Shown here piece after piece: positions 43,462-50,191 of a DNA stretch of 64,000 nt (its first letter is position 1; each line of letters opens with the position of its first letter). The notes below the pieces were generated by a model. The model was not told where the DNA came from, did not search any database, and saw only the letters and a program-made list of their open reading frames with translations. The position numbers and the translations under genes were made by a program. Origin of the DNA: Pseudomonadota bacterium (lineage in GTDB: Bacteria > Cyanobacteriota > Vampirovibrionia > Obscuribacterales > Obscuribacteraceae); the NCBI GenBank assembly GCA_021325555.1, contig JAJPGY010000013.1, positions 124,001-188,000 on the forward strand, given 5' to 3'.

Positions 43462-43512
43462 ACAGGACTTCAGGTCGTCAAAGCAGAAACGTCAGGCTGT
43501 CCGAGCGAGGGT

Positions 43513-44097
43513 TTAGAACAGATATTCGTAGACGGCTCTGGCACCACGCCCGATGCCGACACCTATGTCCCGGACGTCAATCAGCGTGCCCTTAACCACG
43601 CGCTCGAGCAAGAAACCTTTCTGTCTTTCCGCATAAGCGAGTCTCATGTCTTGCTCGATGTTCTTCTCTTCCACCAGCTTCATGCGGCGCTCGAGATCGT
43701 CCACGCGAGCTTTGAGCTTGTTCAACTCGTTGCGGAACTCTTCCAGCAGAGCAGCGAACTTTTCCAGATCGGCCTTGTCGGCTTTCTGGGCCAGACGTTC
43801 GGTTATGCACTGCTCGTACTTGTACAGGGCGGCTGCCAGCTCGAAACGTGTCGCGGATTTCTGCCCGCGATACGTACGATCCGGATAGCCAACCAGAACA
43901 TGGCAAGGATTGTTGACAAGCTCCTTGAGCGCATTGTACGCCCACTCGTTGCCAACAACATCGGTGAGCTCGTTGATGCTGGAAGCACCGCCGGCGCCCA
44001 CATTCGCACCCTGCGCCAGAGCCGGGGGAAAGCTCATGCAAAAGCTTGCCCCTGCGGCAACAACACTAGTAACGAAGGTCGCAATCCCTTTCCTCAT
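43513..44097 (-). CDS. SLH-domain coiled-coil envelope protein (truncated porin-like)
   Basis: 194 residues from ATG 44097, AAGGAG nine bases upstream. After a signal peptide (cleavage near PALAQG) comes one SLH domain, INELTDVVGNEWAYNALKELV then VLVGYPDRTYRGQKSATRFELAAALYK, in the exact form seen at the N-terminus of cyanobacterial outer-membrane porins. A heptad coiled coil follows (about 100-155, KADKADLEKFAALLEEFRNEL). Instead of a beta-barrel the protein ends after 40 residues with GTLIDVRDIGVGIGRGARAVYEYLF. A role tethering outer membrane to peptidoglycan is inferred. Good promoter-proximal structure and terminator suggest strong expression. Confidence 0.88.
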   Translation of the reverse strand: MRKGIATFVTSVVAAGASFCMSFPPALAQGANVGAGGASSINELTDVVGNEWAYNALKELVNNPCHVLVGYPDRTYRGQKSATRFELAAALYKYEQCITERLAQKADKADLEKFAALLEEFRNELNKLKARVDDLERRMKLVEEKNIEQDMRLAYAERQKGFLLERVVKGTLIDVRDIGVGIGRGARAVYEYLF

Positions 44098-44231
44098 ATA
44101 TGACCACTCCTTCGAGTCAACCTGAGTCCTATGTGCCAATCTTACTCCAAATGGAAACGTACGAAACATCACCGGTAACAGTAAAAATGGAACCATATTT
44201 TTGCACCGGCACAAAAGCGGCATCAGGAGCC

Positions 44232-44282
44232 ACGCCCAAATATCTTAAATAACGTTAATATCTTAAGATATTGACGCCCAAA
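44232..44282. promoter_or_regulatory. AT-rich palindrome and direct repeats upstream of the SLH gene
   Basis: A perfect 16-bp palindrome AATATCTTAAGATATT (44257-44272) is preceded by a half-copy AATATCTTAA (44239-44248) and flanked by direct copies of ACGCCCAAA (44232-44240 and 44274-44282), 42 bp apart. The region is far more AT-rich than its surroundings and lies 135-185 bp before the SLH start codon. It looks like an operator for a dimeric regulator. Confidence 0.55.
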
Positions 44283-44328
44283 AATATATGCAGTGGAAAT
44301 CCTCAAAAGCTAATATTTTAGCCGGTTC

Positions 44329-44544
44329 ATGGCAACCCGCTCGTCAAGAATTCACCCGGAGCAGGAGCGTCCGCCCGCGGCAGATCCGGTGGCTGATAAC
44401 GCGATCGATTCCAGTGGTGATGCGGGTTTCATGGCTGCGCCGCCGGTAATCAAGAAGCGCCCGCGCCGCATCCGGGCGCCGAAGCATCCGAAACACGGCG
44501 CCGGTTGTCAGGCGGCCACCGCAGGCGGTGTGCACCGTATATAG
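44329..44544 (+). CDS. Possible small basic protein
   Basis: 71 codons from ATG 44329, without a good Shine-Dalgarno. The product is Pro/Ala-rich with a basic patch (KKRPRRIRAPKHPKHG) that could bind nucleic acid. It runs opposite to both neighbours and ends ten bases from the radical SAM gene's stop. No family is recognisable. Confidence 0.35.
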   Translation: MATRSSRIHPEQERPPAADPVADNAIDSSGDAGFMAAPPVIKKRPRRIRAPKHPKHGAGCQAATAGGVHRI

Positions 44545-44554
44545 TGGCAAACCG

Positions 44555-45235
44555 TCAGGAGCGCATCTCGAAGGCCTGCCCGCCAAATCCGGTGAAGATC
44601 ACAGTGCCGTTGGGAAGCACGTGAATCTCGGTTACGTTGCCGTCGAACTGGCGCTCCGCCTGCAGGAAATCCGGTCTCAGCCAGATCAGGCGCTGATTCG
44701 AGCTGCCGCGCCAGATGTGGGCTTTTGGGTCCGGGCTTTTCAACGCCTCGACATAGCGCCCGTCTATGAGCAGGTCGATCTCGCGCAGAAAATCTTCGGC
44801 GGCGTCGGGCGCGTGCGGTCCGGTCAGCTCTTCGTAAGTGAAGCCGCTGTAGCAAACGGTGGTCAGCCCGTTTCTTTCTCTGATGATGCGCGAGACCCTG
44901 GAAAGCCCGCGCGCTTGCAGGAAAGGCTCGCCGCCGGAGTAGGTGACGCCGCGGTGGTTGGGATTGGACAGGATCCGCTCGGCAAGCTCCTCCGGCGAGA
45001 CAAGCCGCACGACCTTCTCCGTGTCCCAGGTGTCCGGATTCTGGCAGCCCCTGCAGGCGTGCTGGCAGCCCTGGGTCCAGACGACCGCGCGCGGGCCGCC
45101 CGGCCCGTTGGCCAGGCTTTCCTCGACGTAACCGGTGATGTTCAACAGCCCGGTGTCCCGGTAGCCGGCGACAGGCGAGCTGACAAGCGGGCGGCTAGCC
45201 GCTTTCTTCGACGGGTTCAGGCGATTCTTGCTCAT
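44555..45235 (-). CDS. Radical SAM activase-like protein (NrdG/PflA type)
   Basis: 226 residues. The cluster motif QGCQHACRGCQNP is C-x3-C-x2-C, and the preceding LLNITGYVEESLANGPGGPRAVVWTQGC is the layout of anaerobic ribonucleotide reductase and pyruvate formate-lyase activases. SAM-binding GVTYSGGEPFLQ follows. Those enzymes make a glycyl radical on a partner, but no glycyl radical enzyme is nearby. The C-terminal 75 residues are unlike NrdG (SPDPKAHIWRGSSNQRLIWL, then NVTEIHVLPNGTVIFTGFG). It overlaps the DUF2997 gene by 41 nt and ends the ycf46-ycf35 operon. Confidence 0.87.
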   Translation of the reverse strand: MSKNRLNPSKKAASRPLVSSPVAGYRDTGLLNITGYVEESLANGPGGPRAVVWTQGCQHACRGCQNPDTWDTEKVVRLVSPEELAERILSNPNHRGVTYSGGEPFLQARGLSRVSRIIRERNGLTTVCYSGFTYEELTGPHAPDAAEDFLREIDLLIDGRYVEALKSPDPKAHIWRGSSNQRLIWLRPDFLQAERQFDGNVTEIHVLPNGTVIFTGFGGQAFEMRS

Positions 45236-45380
45236 AACAATCTTTGTTGGTGCGCGAGGTTGTCCGTCCGAGATTGGCTTCCAGGGCTCCGGCGAGCAGA
45301 TCGCACTGCCTGCCGGTGGTGCCGACCGTCTCCACGACTATGTTTCCTCTGGCGTCGATGGCGATGTGAATGCTGGCCAT
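45195..45380 (-). CDS. DUF2997 family small protein
   Basis: 61 residues, ATG 45380 with AAGGAG eight bases upstream. The pattern IHIAIDARGNIVVETVGTTGRQCDLLAGALEANLG-K-CYEQE is that of DUF2997, with a conserved Gly-x-x-Gly-x-x-Cys and a C-terminal Tyr-Glu. The family is uncharacterised and is typically encoded beside DUF1257 (Ycf35). The long overlap with the radical SAM gene implies coupled synthesis. It could be a substrate or carrier for that enzyme; this is speculation. Confidence 0.85.
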   Translation of the reverse strand: MASIHIAIDARGNIVVETVGTTGRQCDLLAGALEANLGRTTSRTNKDCYEQESPEPVEESG

Positions 45381-45442
45381 TGAAAGCTCCTTTGCCCAGG
45401 GGGCAGGCGCGCCGACAGATGCCGCCCGGGCAGGCGAGATCA

Positions 45443-45479
45443 GGAGGCCTGGCGTGCGCCGAGACGACGCGCGGCCTCC
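45443..45479. other. Intergenic hairpin between ycf35 and DUF2997 genes
   Basis: Arms GGAGGCC (45443-45449) and GGCCTCC (45473-45479) close a GC-rich loop with further internal pairing. It lies 19 bp after the ycf35 stop on the minus strand. It has no T-tract, so it may partly terminate or stabilise the upstream message and set the ratio of the two halves of the operon. Confidence 0.45.
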
Positions 45480-45497
45480 CTTTTGCCCGCACGGCCT

Positions 45498-45875
45498 CTA
45501 TCGTTGCACGATCAGCTTGATCGTGCCGTCGGCCTGAACCTGCTGTTTGGTCAGGTTGTAGCCCAGGCGCTTGATCTCACCGATCGTCTTGTTGACGGCG
45601 TATTTCTGATTGATGGAGTCGAGGAGCTGCTGCTGATTGTGCTGCTTGGCCACTCCCCAGAGATCCGCAACCAGGTCGTACGTCTCATCGGCATTTCTTG
45701 TCCATCCCAGATCGTAGTGCCCCGGAAGAACGGCCACCACATCAGCCTGCAAACGCAGGCCGTTGTGTCCGCGGACCTGAGCATTGGTCTGCACGGTGAA
45801 ACCAAGGTCCTGAAGGCTCTTGATCAGGATTTCCACATCCGTGATTTGAGTCTTGATTGTGCTAAAGTGCGACAT
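45498..45875 (-). CDS. ycf35: Ycf35 / DUF1257 family protein
   Basis: 125 residues from ATG 45875 with GGAGG six bases upstream. MSHFSTIKTQITDVEILIKSLQDLGF then VRGHNGLRLQADVVAVLPGHYDLGW and LLDSINQKYAVNKTIGEIKRLGYNL are the hallmarks of Ycf35, a protein also encoded in red-algal plastid genomes and cyanobacteria. Function is unknown. It lies between the AAA ATPase and DUF2997 genes, a conserved association that suggests a common complex or pathway. Confidence 0.92.
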   Translation of the reverse strand: MSHFSTIKTQITDVEILIKSLQDLGFTVQTNAQVRGHNGLRLQADVVAVLPGHYDLGWTRNADETYDLVADLWGVAKQHNQQQLLDSINQKYAVNKTIGEIKRLGYNLTKQQVQADGTIKLIVQR

Positions 45876-45944
45876 TCCATACCTCCAAAAAACGTTCAAG
45901 TTCTCAAGTCTTCATAGCCGGAAGCATCACCTCCTCACCTGGCA

Positions 45945-47552
45945 TCAAATCGAGGACTCCAGGCGCAAGTACTCGCTCTGGTCTATGAGCGTGGGCGAGC
46001 GCGAGGCCATGCGCGCGCGCTCCTGCGCCCAGTCCCTCAAAGCCGTGACCTGCTCGGCCATCGACTGAGAGAGCGGCTTGGTGGCCTCGATTGCGCGTAT
46101 GATGTCGAACTGGTTGAACTCGCGGCCGTTGTCGGCGAACGCCTCGTACATGGCCGAGATGATCGCCTGCTCGATCTCCGCCCCGGAAAAGCCGGAGGTC
46201 CGCGCGGACAGATCGGCCACGTCGTAGGCGCTTGTCTCCTGGCGGCGCATGCTCAAGTGAATCCGGAAGATGGCCTCGCGCTCCTGCGGGTTGGGCAGAT
46301 CGATAAAGAAGGTCTCGTCAAAGCGCCCCTTGCGAAGGAACTCACCGGGAAGCCGGTCCACACGGTTGGCGGTGGCGATCACGAAGACCGGCGAGTTCTT
46401 CTCCTGCATCCAGGTCAGGAAGGTGCCGAAGACACGCGCCGCGGTGCCGCCGTCGGAACCCATCGAGTTGGCCATGCCGCCGAAGGCCTTATCCACCTCG
46501 TCCGTGAAAAGGAGGCATGGCGCCAGGGACTCGGCCGTGCGCAGCACCGAGCGCAGGTTCTGCTCCGAGGAGCCGACGATGCCGGCAAACACCCTGCCCA
46601 TGTCCAGCTTCAACAGCGGCAGGCTCCACAGGTTTGATACCGTCTTGGCCACCAGCGACTTGCCGCAGCCCGGCACGCCGAGAAGGAGCAGCCCTTTGGG
46701 CTGGGGCAGCCCGTAGGCGCGCGCGCTTTCGGTGAAGGCCCCCTTCCGCTCGATGAGCCATTTCTTCAGGTTCTCCAGCCCGCCCACCTGATCTATGGTC
46801 CGGTGCTCCTCCCAGAATTCGAGGATCTGCGAGCGGCGGATGATCTGCTTCTTTTCCGACAGGACGATGTCCAGCTCCTTTTCGGTCAGCCTGCCCGCGC
46901 TGATTAATGCCCGCGTGTAAACCTTCTCGGCCTCCTCGACGGTCAGCCCGAGCGCCGCGCGCAGCATCGCCTCCCGGGCGTCGGGCGGCAGCGGCTGCGT
47001 CTCGCCGGCGTTGAGGCGGCCGTCGGCGAAGACCCGATCGAAAACCTGGCCTATCTCTTTTATGGTCGGCAGGTGGTAATCGAGGACGGCCACGTCCTTC
47101 TCCAGCTCCGGCGGGATCCTCAACACCGGCGAGAGAATGACGATCGTCTGCTCGAGACGCTGGCTGCGGTAGTGGGCGACCGCGTCGCGCAACCAGCGCA
47201 CCACCGCCGGGCTGTCCAGGAACGGGTGCAGGTCCTTGAATACAAAGATTGTCGGGTCCGTGCGCTTGGTGGCAAAATCAAGCGCCGCCTCGGGCGAGAT
47301 TGTCCCCGGGATTGTCTGTCCGAAGGACCCCGGCAGGGCAGACCCCGCAGGCTGCCCCGGTGCGCCGCCCTGCCCGCCGCGCTGGTAGGGCCGGAAGCCC
47401 TGGGTGACCGCCCAGACGTAAAGCGGCTTGAACGCCTGGCTCTCGGCAATCTGGGCAACCGCCGCCAGCGCCCTGTCTTCCTCGGGCGTGACCAGATAGA
47501 CCAGTGGATAGCGCGCGCGAATGAGGATGTCCAGCTCCTGCAATGTCGTCAT
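45945..47552 (-). CDS. ycf46: Ycf46-type AAA+ ATPase
   Basis: 535 residues. The N-terminal 250 residues (LDILIRARYPLVYLVTPEEDRAL, FVFKDLHPFL, QTIVILSPVLRIPPELEKDVAVLDYHLPT) are a degenerate P-loop-like domain typical of Ycf46. The AAA domain has Walker A GVPGCGKSLVAK (292-303), Walker B CLLFTDEVDKAFGG, sensor 1 VFVIATANRVDRLPGEFLRKGRFDE and the arginine finger in that segment, then a lid. Ycf46 proteins are linked to inorganic carbon or stress responses in cyanobacteria, without a defined mechanism. A Gly/Pro insertion at about 55-80 is lineage-specific. It heads the Ycf35-DUF2997-radical SAM series. Confidence 0.92.
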   Translation of the reverse strand: MTTLQELDILIRARYPLVYLVTPEEDRALAAVAQIAESQAFKPLYVWAVTQGFRPYQRGGQGGAPGQPAGSALPGSFGQTIPGTISPEAALDFATKRTDPTIFVFKDLHPFLDSPAVVRWLRDAVAHYRSQRLEQTIVILSPVLRIPPELEKDVAVLDYHLPTIKEIGQVFDRVFADGRLNAGETQPLPPDAREAMLRAALGLTVEEAEKVYTRALISAGRLTEKELDIVLSEKKQIIRRSQILEFWEEHRTIDQVGGLENLKKWLIERKGAFTESARAYGLPQPKGLLLLGVPGCGKSLVAKTVSNLWSLPLLKLDMGRVFAGIVGSSEQNLRSVLRTAESLAPCLLFTDEVDKAFGGMANSMGSDGGTAARVFGTFLTWMQEKNSPVFVIATANRVDRLPGEFLRKGRFDETFFIDLPNPQEREAIFRIHLSMRRQETSAYDVADLSARTSGFSGAEIEQAIISAMYEAFADNGREFNQFDIIRAIEATKPLSQSMAEQVTALRDWAQERARMASRSPTLIDQSEYLRLESSI

Positions 47553-47582
47553 CCTCCTTCTCGCGCCCGGGCGGCGCCCGCC

Positions 47583-47819
47583 CTAGGCGCTGCCGACAGG
47601 CAGCTTGACCGGCGCCTCCAGTCTGGCAGCCGGGACAAACTCGCAGTTGCAGTTGGGGCAAACCACAGGCTCGCCCTCGCTGAACTCGAGCAGGTAGCGC
47701 TCGAGCATCTTCTCGGCCAGCTCGGACATCTTCATCTCCTCCTGGACGGAGCGAAGCTTGAGCAGCTTGTGCAGCTCGGGGCGCACGTACAGGGTTACCT
47801 TGGATTTAGACTGGTCCAC
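47583..47819 (-). CDS. Ribbon-helix-helix / zinc-ribbon small protein
   Basis: 78 residues. Residues 6-45 (SKVTLYVRPELHKLLKLRSVQEEMKMSELAEKMLERYL) look like a CopG/Arc-type ribbon-helix-helix DNA-binding domain. Residues 52-63 carry VVCPNCNCEFVP, a possible half zinc knuckle or dimer-shared site. It lies 30 bp before ycf46 on the same strand. An autoregulator binding the palindromes just upstream is the simplest reading. Confidence 0.75.
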   Translation of the reverse strand: MDQSKSKVTLYVRPELHKLLKLRSVQEEMKMSELAEKMLERYLLEFSEGEPVVCPNCNCEFVPAARLEAPVKLPVGSA

Positions 47820-47884
47820 TGCGTTTACCTTTGTTGAGAGGTCGTCCTACCAGATCCGCCTACTTGACATTATGCCCTGTTAAT

Positions 47885-47924
47885 CGACGTTATAGCGTCG
47901 TGACGTCAAAACATTTTGACGTCA
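47885..47924. promoter_or_regulatory. Double palindrome upstream of the RHH-ycf46 operon
   Basis: Two copies of the 8-bp palindrome TGACGTCA (47901-47908 and 47917-47924) are separated by AAACATTT, so the whole 24 bp is itself an inverted repeat around a CA centre. A third repeat CGACG-N6-CGTCG (47885-47900) abuts it. Tandem short palindromes spaced about 16 bp centre to centre are typical for ribbon-helix-helix repressors. It lies between the divergent RHH gene and gatD, so both could be controlled. Confidence 0.7.
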
Positions 47925-48022
47925 TAGTTTAATTGGTTCTAATATATTGATGCTGCGGGTGCGCGGACGCCGGTTGCGCATGTGGCAAAATGAAGAACCG
48001 GCAGCGGCCGAGGCAAGGCAGG

Positions 48023-48751
48023 ATGACAGATCAACCGACAGTCCGCATCGCCCACCTCTACGCCCACTTTCTGAACATTTACGGCGACCGGGGCAACATC
48101 CTCTCGCTTTCCCAGCGGGCCCGCTGGCGCGGCATCGGCGTGCAGGTGGAGGCGATAGGGGTCGGTCAGGAGATCGACCCGGAGCGCTTCGACCTCTACT
48201 TCATCGGCGGCGGGCAGGACAAGCAGCAGCTCGTAATTGCCGAGGATCTGCTCAGGCACGCCCGCTCGCTGCAGGCGGCGGTGGACTGCGGGGCGGTGGT
48301 GCTGGCCATTTGCGGCGGCTATCAGCTCCTCGGCCACTATTACAAGCCGCACAACGGACCGGAGCTGAAGGGCGTCTCCCTGATCGACGCCTACACGGTG
48401 GCGGGCGACCGGCGGATGATCGGCAACGTGATCGTCAGGCGGCCCGACGGCTCCACCCTGGTCGGCTTCGAGAATCACAGCGGCAGGACCTACCTGGGGC
48501 CTGCCCTGGAGCCGCTGGGCCGGGTGGTGAGCGGAAACGGCAACAACGGCGAGGATGGATTGGAGGGCGCCGTCTCCGGCACCATATACGGTACCTACCT
48601 GCACGGCTCGCTGCTGCCCAAGAACCCGCATCTGACCGACGAGCTTCTGGCAAAGGCGCTCAGGCGCCGGCACCCGGACATCGTCCTTGCCCCGCTGGAC
48701 GACTCGCTGGAGCTCGCCGCCCACAAGCGCGCGCTGTCACTGCCCGCCTGA
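48023..48751 (+). CDS. gatD: GatD-type glutamine amidotransferase (lipid II isoglutaminyl synthase subunit)
   Basis: 242 residues from ATG 48023. It is a CobB/CobQ-like class I amidotransferase: nucleophile Cys in VVLAICGGYQLLGHYY, and the catalytic His in GTYLHGSLLPKNPHL. The start IAHLYAHFLNIYGDRGNILSLSQRARWRGI is diagnostic of GatD, the glutaminase that feeds ammonia to MurT to amidate D-Glu in peptidoglycan. murT is normally adjacent, but no such gene is here; the next gene is convergent. Confidence 0.88.
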   Translation: MTDQPTVRIAHLYAHFLNIYGDRGNILSLSQRARWRGIGVQVEAIGVGQEIDPERFDLYFIGGGQDKQQLVIAEDLLRHARSLQAAVDCGAVVLAICGGYQLLGHYYKPHNGPELKGVSLIDAYTVAGDRRMIGNVIVRRPDGSTLVGFENHSGRTYLGPALEPLGRVVSGNGNNGEDGLEGAVSGTIYGTYLHGSLLPKNPHLTDELLAKALRRRHPDIVLAPLDDSLELAAHKRALSLPA

Positions 48752-48802
48752 GGCGGCGTCGTTCCCCGCGCCCGGCTTGCCGCGGCGGCTCCGGTAGCGG
48801 TT

Positions 48803-49300
48803 CTATATAATCAACGCGGAGCGCGCGATCTTGCCGTCGGCGTACTGCTCGATGTCCGCCTTGCTTGCCCCGTGGGGGAAGTGGGTTTCGATCTCGTGCA
48901 GGGCCGCTCTTTCAGCCTGGGGCATGTCGGGGTGCGCCTGCATGAACTTGTCGATGGCCTCCGGGGTCATGAGCCGATCGCCGGTGATCTTGTCGAACTG
49001 ATCGACCACATATTTTTTGATGTCGTAGCCCTCGTCGAGCATCTGCACATCCGGAAGCCCGTAAGTAGGATAGTCATACTTAGAGTCGTGGTGGAAAAGG
49101 CCGGACAGGCCCTTTCCCAGATCAGAGAAGACCGTCTCGACGGTGTGAACCGGGTCTAGTAAATTTTTGGTGAAGCTGCCGTGATTCTTGTCGCCCGGCT
49201 TCCCGAATATCTCCTCGTATACGGCCGCGCCCAGGCCGACACCGGAAGCCGTCAAGGCACCTTCGGCCACGTCTTTTTCAATATTGCTCCAGAAGGTCAT
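48803..49300 (-). CDS. Hypothetical protein of unknown family
   Basis: 165 residues from ATG 49300 (GGAG eight bases upstream). No signal peptide or membrane helix is seen, apart from a Gly/Ala-rich stretch LTASGVGLGAAVYEEIFG near the start. The rest is polar and mixed (GLFHHDSKYDYPTYGLPDVQMLDEGYDIKKYV, HPDMPQAERAALHEIETHFP). The Gly/Ala helix beginning resembles small effector or bacteriocin-like proteins, but this is weak. I do not recognise it. Confidence 0.65.
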   Translation of the reverse strand: MTFWSNIEKDVAEGALTASGVGLGAAVYEEIFGKPGDKNHGSFTKNLLDPVHTVETVFSDLGKGLSGLFHHDSKYDYPTYGLPDVQMLDEGYDIKKYVVDQFDKITGDRLMTPEAIDKFMQAHPDMPQAERAALHEIETHFPHGASKADIEQYADGKIARSALII

Positions 49301-49484
49301 GAGGATCACTCCTGCTTGAAGGGACACCCGCATATACACCGGCGCCAGGCGCGCTGGACAGGTCCGGCAAGATTTAATCAAGCGACCGGACCCCCGGCGC
49401 TTGTTAACGAGCGGCCCGTGCCCGGAGTCCTTGACAAGGGGTGTAGACTGTTAACAGTGGTTCAAATTACTAAGGGTGGGTCCC

Positions 49485-50015
49485 ATGAAAAGCGTGGTTG
49501 CTTTTTTTACGCTGGCTTTCGTCGCCGGGTCGCCGGCTCTCGCCCAGGGTTACAGCTACAGCTACGGCAACTCCCGGGTCATAAACCAGAGCCAGACCGG
49601 GCTTTACAGCCCCTCGTCAACCTACATCGGCTCGGGCACGCTCAGCCGGTCGGCGCAGGGCATGCAGGCAGGGATGAGCACGATTCCGGCCAGCAACGGG
49701 CTGCCGCCGGTGCACATGGGGGGAACAATAGGCACCCCGGGCGACAACCAGTACTCGCAGGCCGCGCAGGAGGAGCGCCGCTTCGGCCGCCGCCGCATGC
49801 CGCAAGCCCGCATGGGCGCCTACATCGGCACCCCGGGGGATAACTTGCGCTCGGATCTGCACTACTACGTGCCAGGGCAGAACGGTGCCACCAGCGGTGT
49901 CCGGCAGGGGCACTTCACCGCTCCCGGGTATTCGTACCCGCCGGGCCAGGGCACGGCCACGTACGCCGAGCAGGGCGCCTACAGCGTAGGCCGTGACGGC
50001 GCGCTGCACTATTAG
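49485..50015 (+). CDS. Small secreted Gly/Ser/Tyr-rich repeat protein
   Basis: 176 residues from ATG 49485, with AAGGGTGGG upstream; GTG 49476 is possible. A signal peptide (cleavage near PALAQG) is followed by low-complexity sequence rich in Gly, Ser, Tyr, Gln and Asn. A short motif occurs twice: MGGTIGTPGDNQ and MGAYIGTPGDNL, about 35 residues apart. Likely an extracellular or envelope structural protein; no enzymatic motif is visible. Upstream is TTGACA (49431-49436) and a 12-bp palindrome ACTGTTAACAGT (49447-49458), a possible promoter/operator. Confidence 0.7.
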   Translation: MKSVVAFFTLAFVAGSPALAQGYSYSYGNSRVINQSQTGLYSPSSTYIGSGTLSRSAQGMQAGMSTIPASNGLPPVHMGGTIGTPGDNQYSQAAQEERRFGRRRMPQARMGAYIGTPGDNLRSDLHYYVPGQNGATSGVRQGHFTAPGYSYPPGQGTATYAEQGAYSVGRDGALHY

Positions 50016-50191
50016 CAACTCTGCTCCGCTGCCCGGATGGTCTCGAGGCTCCGGGCAGGACGGGCCAACACCTCTCGGCGCGCAGGGGCGCCCGCGCCGC
50101 CAGGGTTGCCGCGGTGCCATGTTTCTTCCACAACCTGGCTGTAAGCTCAGCGGCGAGGCTGGGCTGAACCGCAAAAGAAGGCAAGCCGGGC

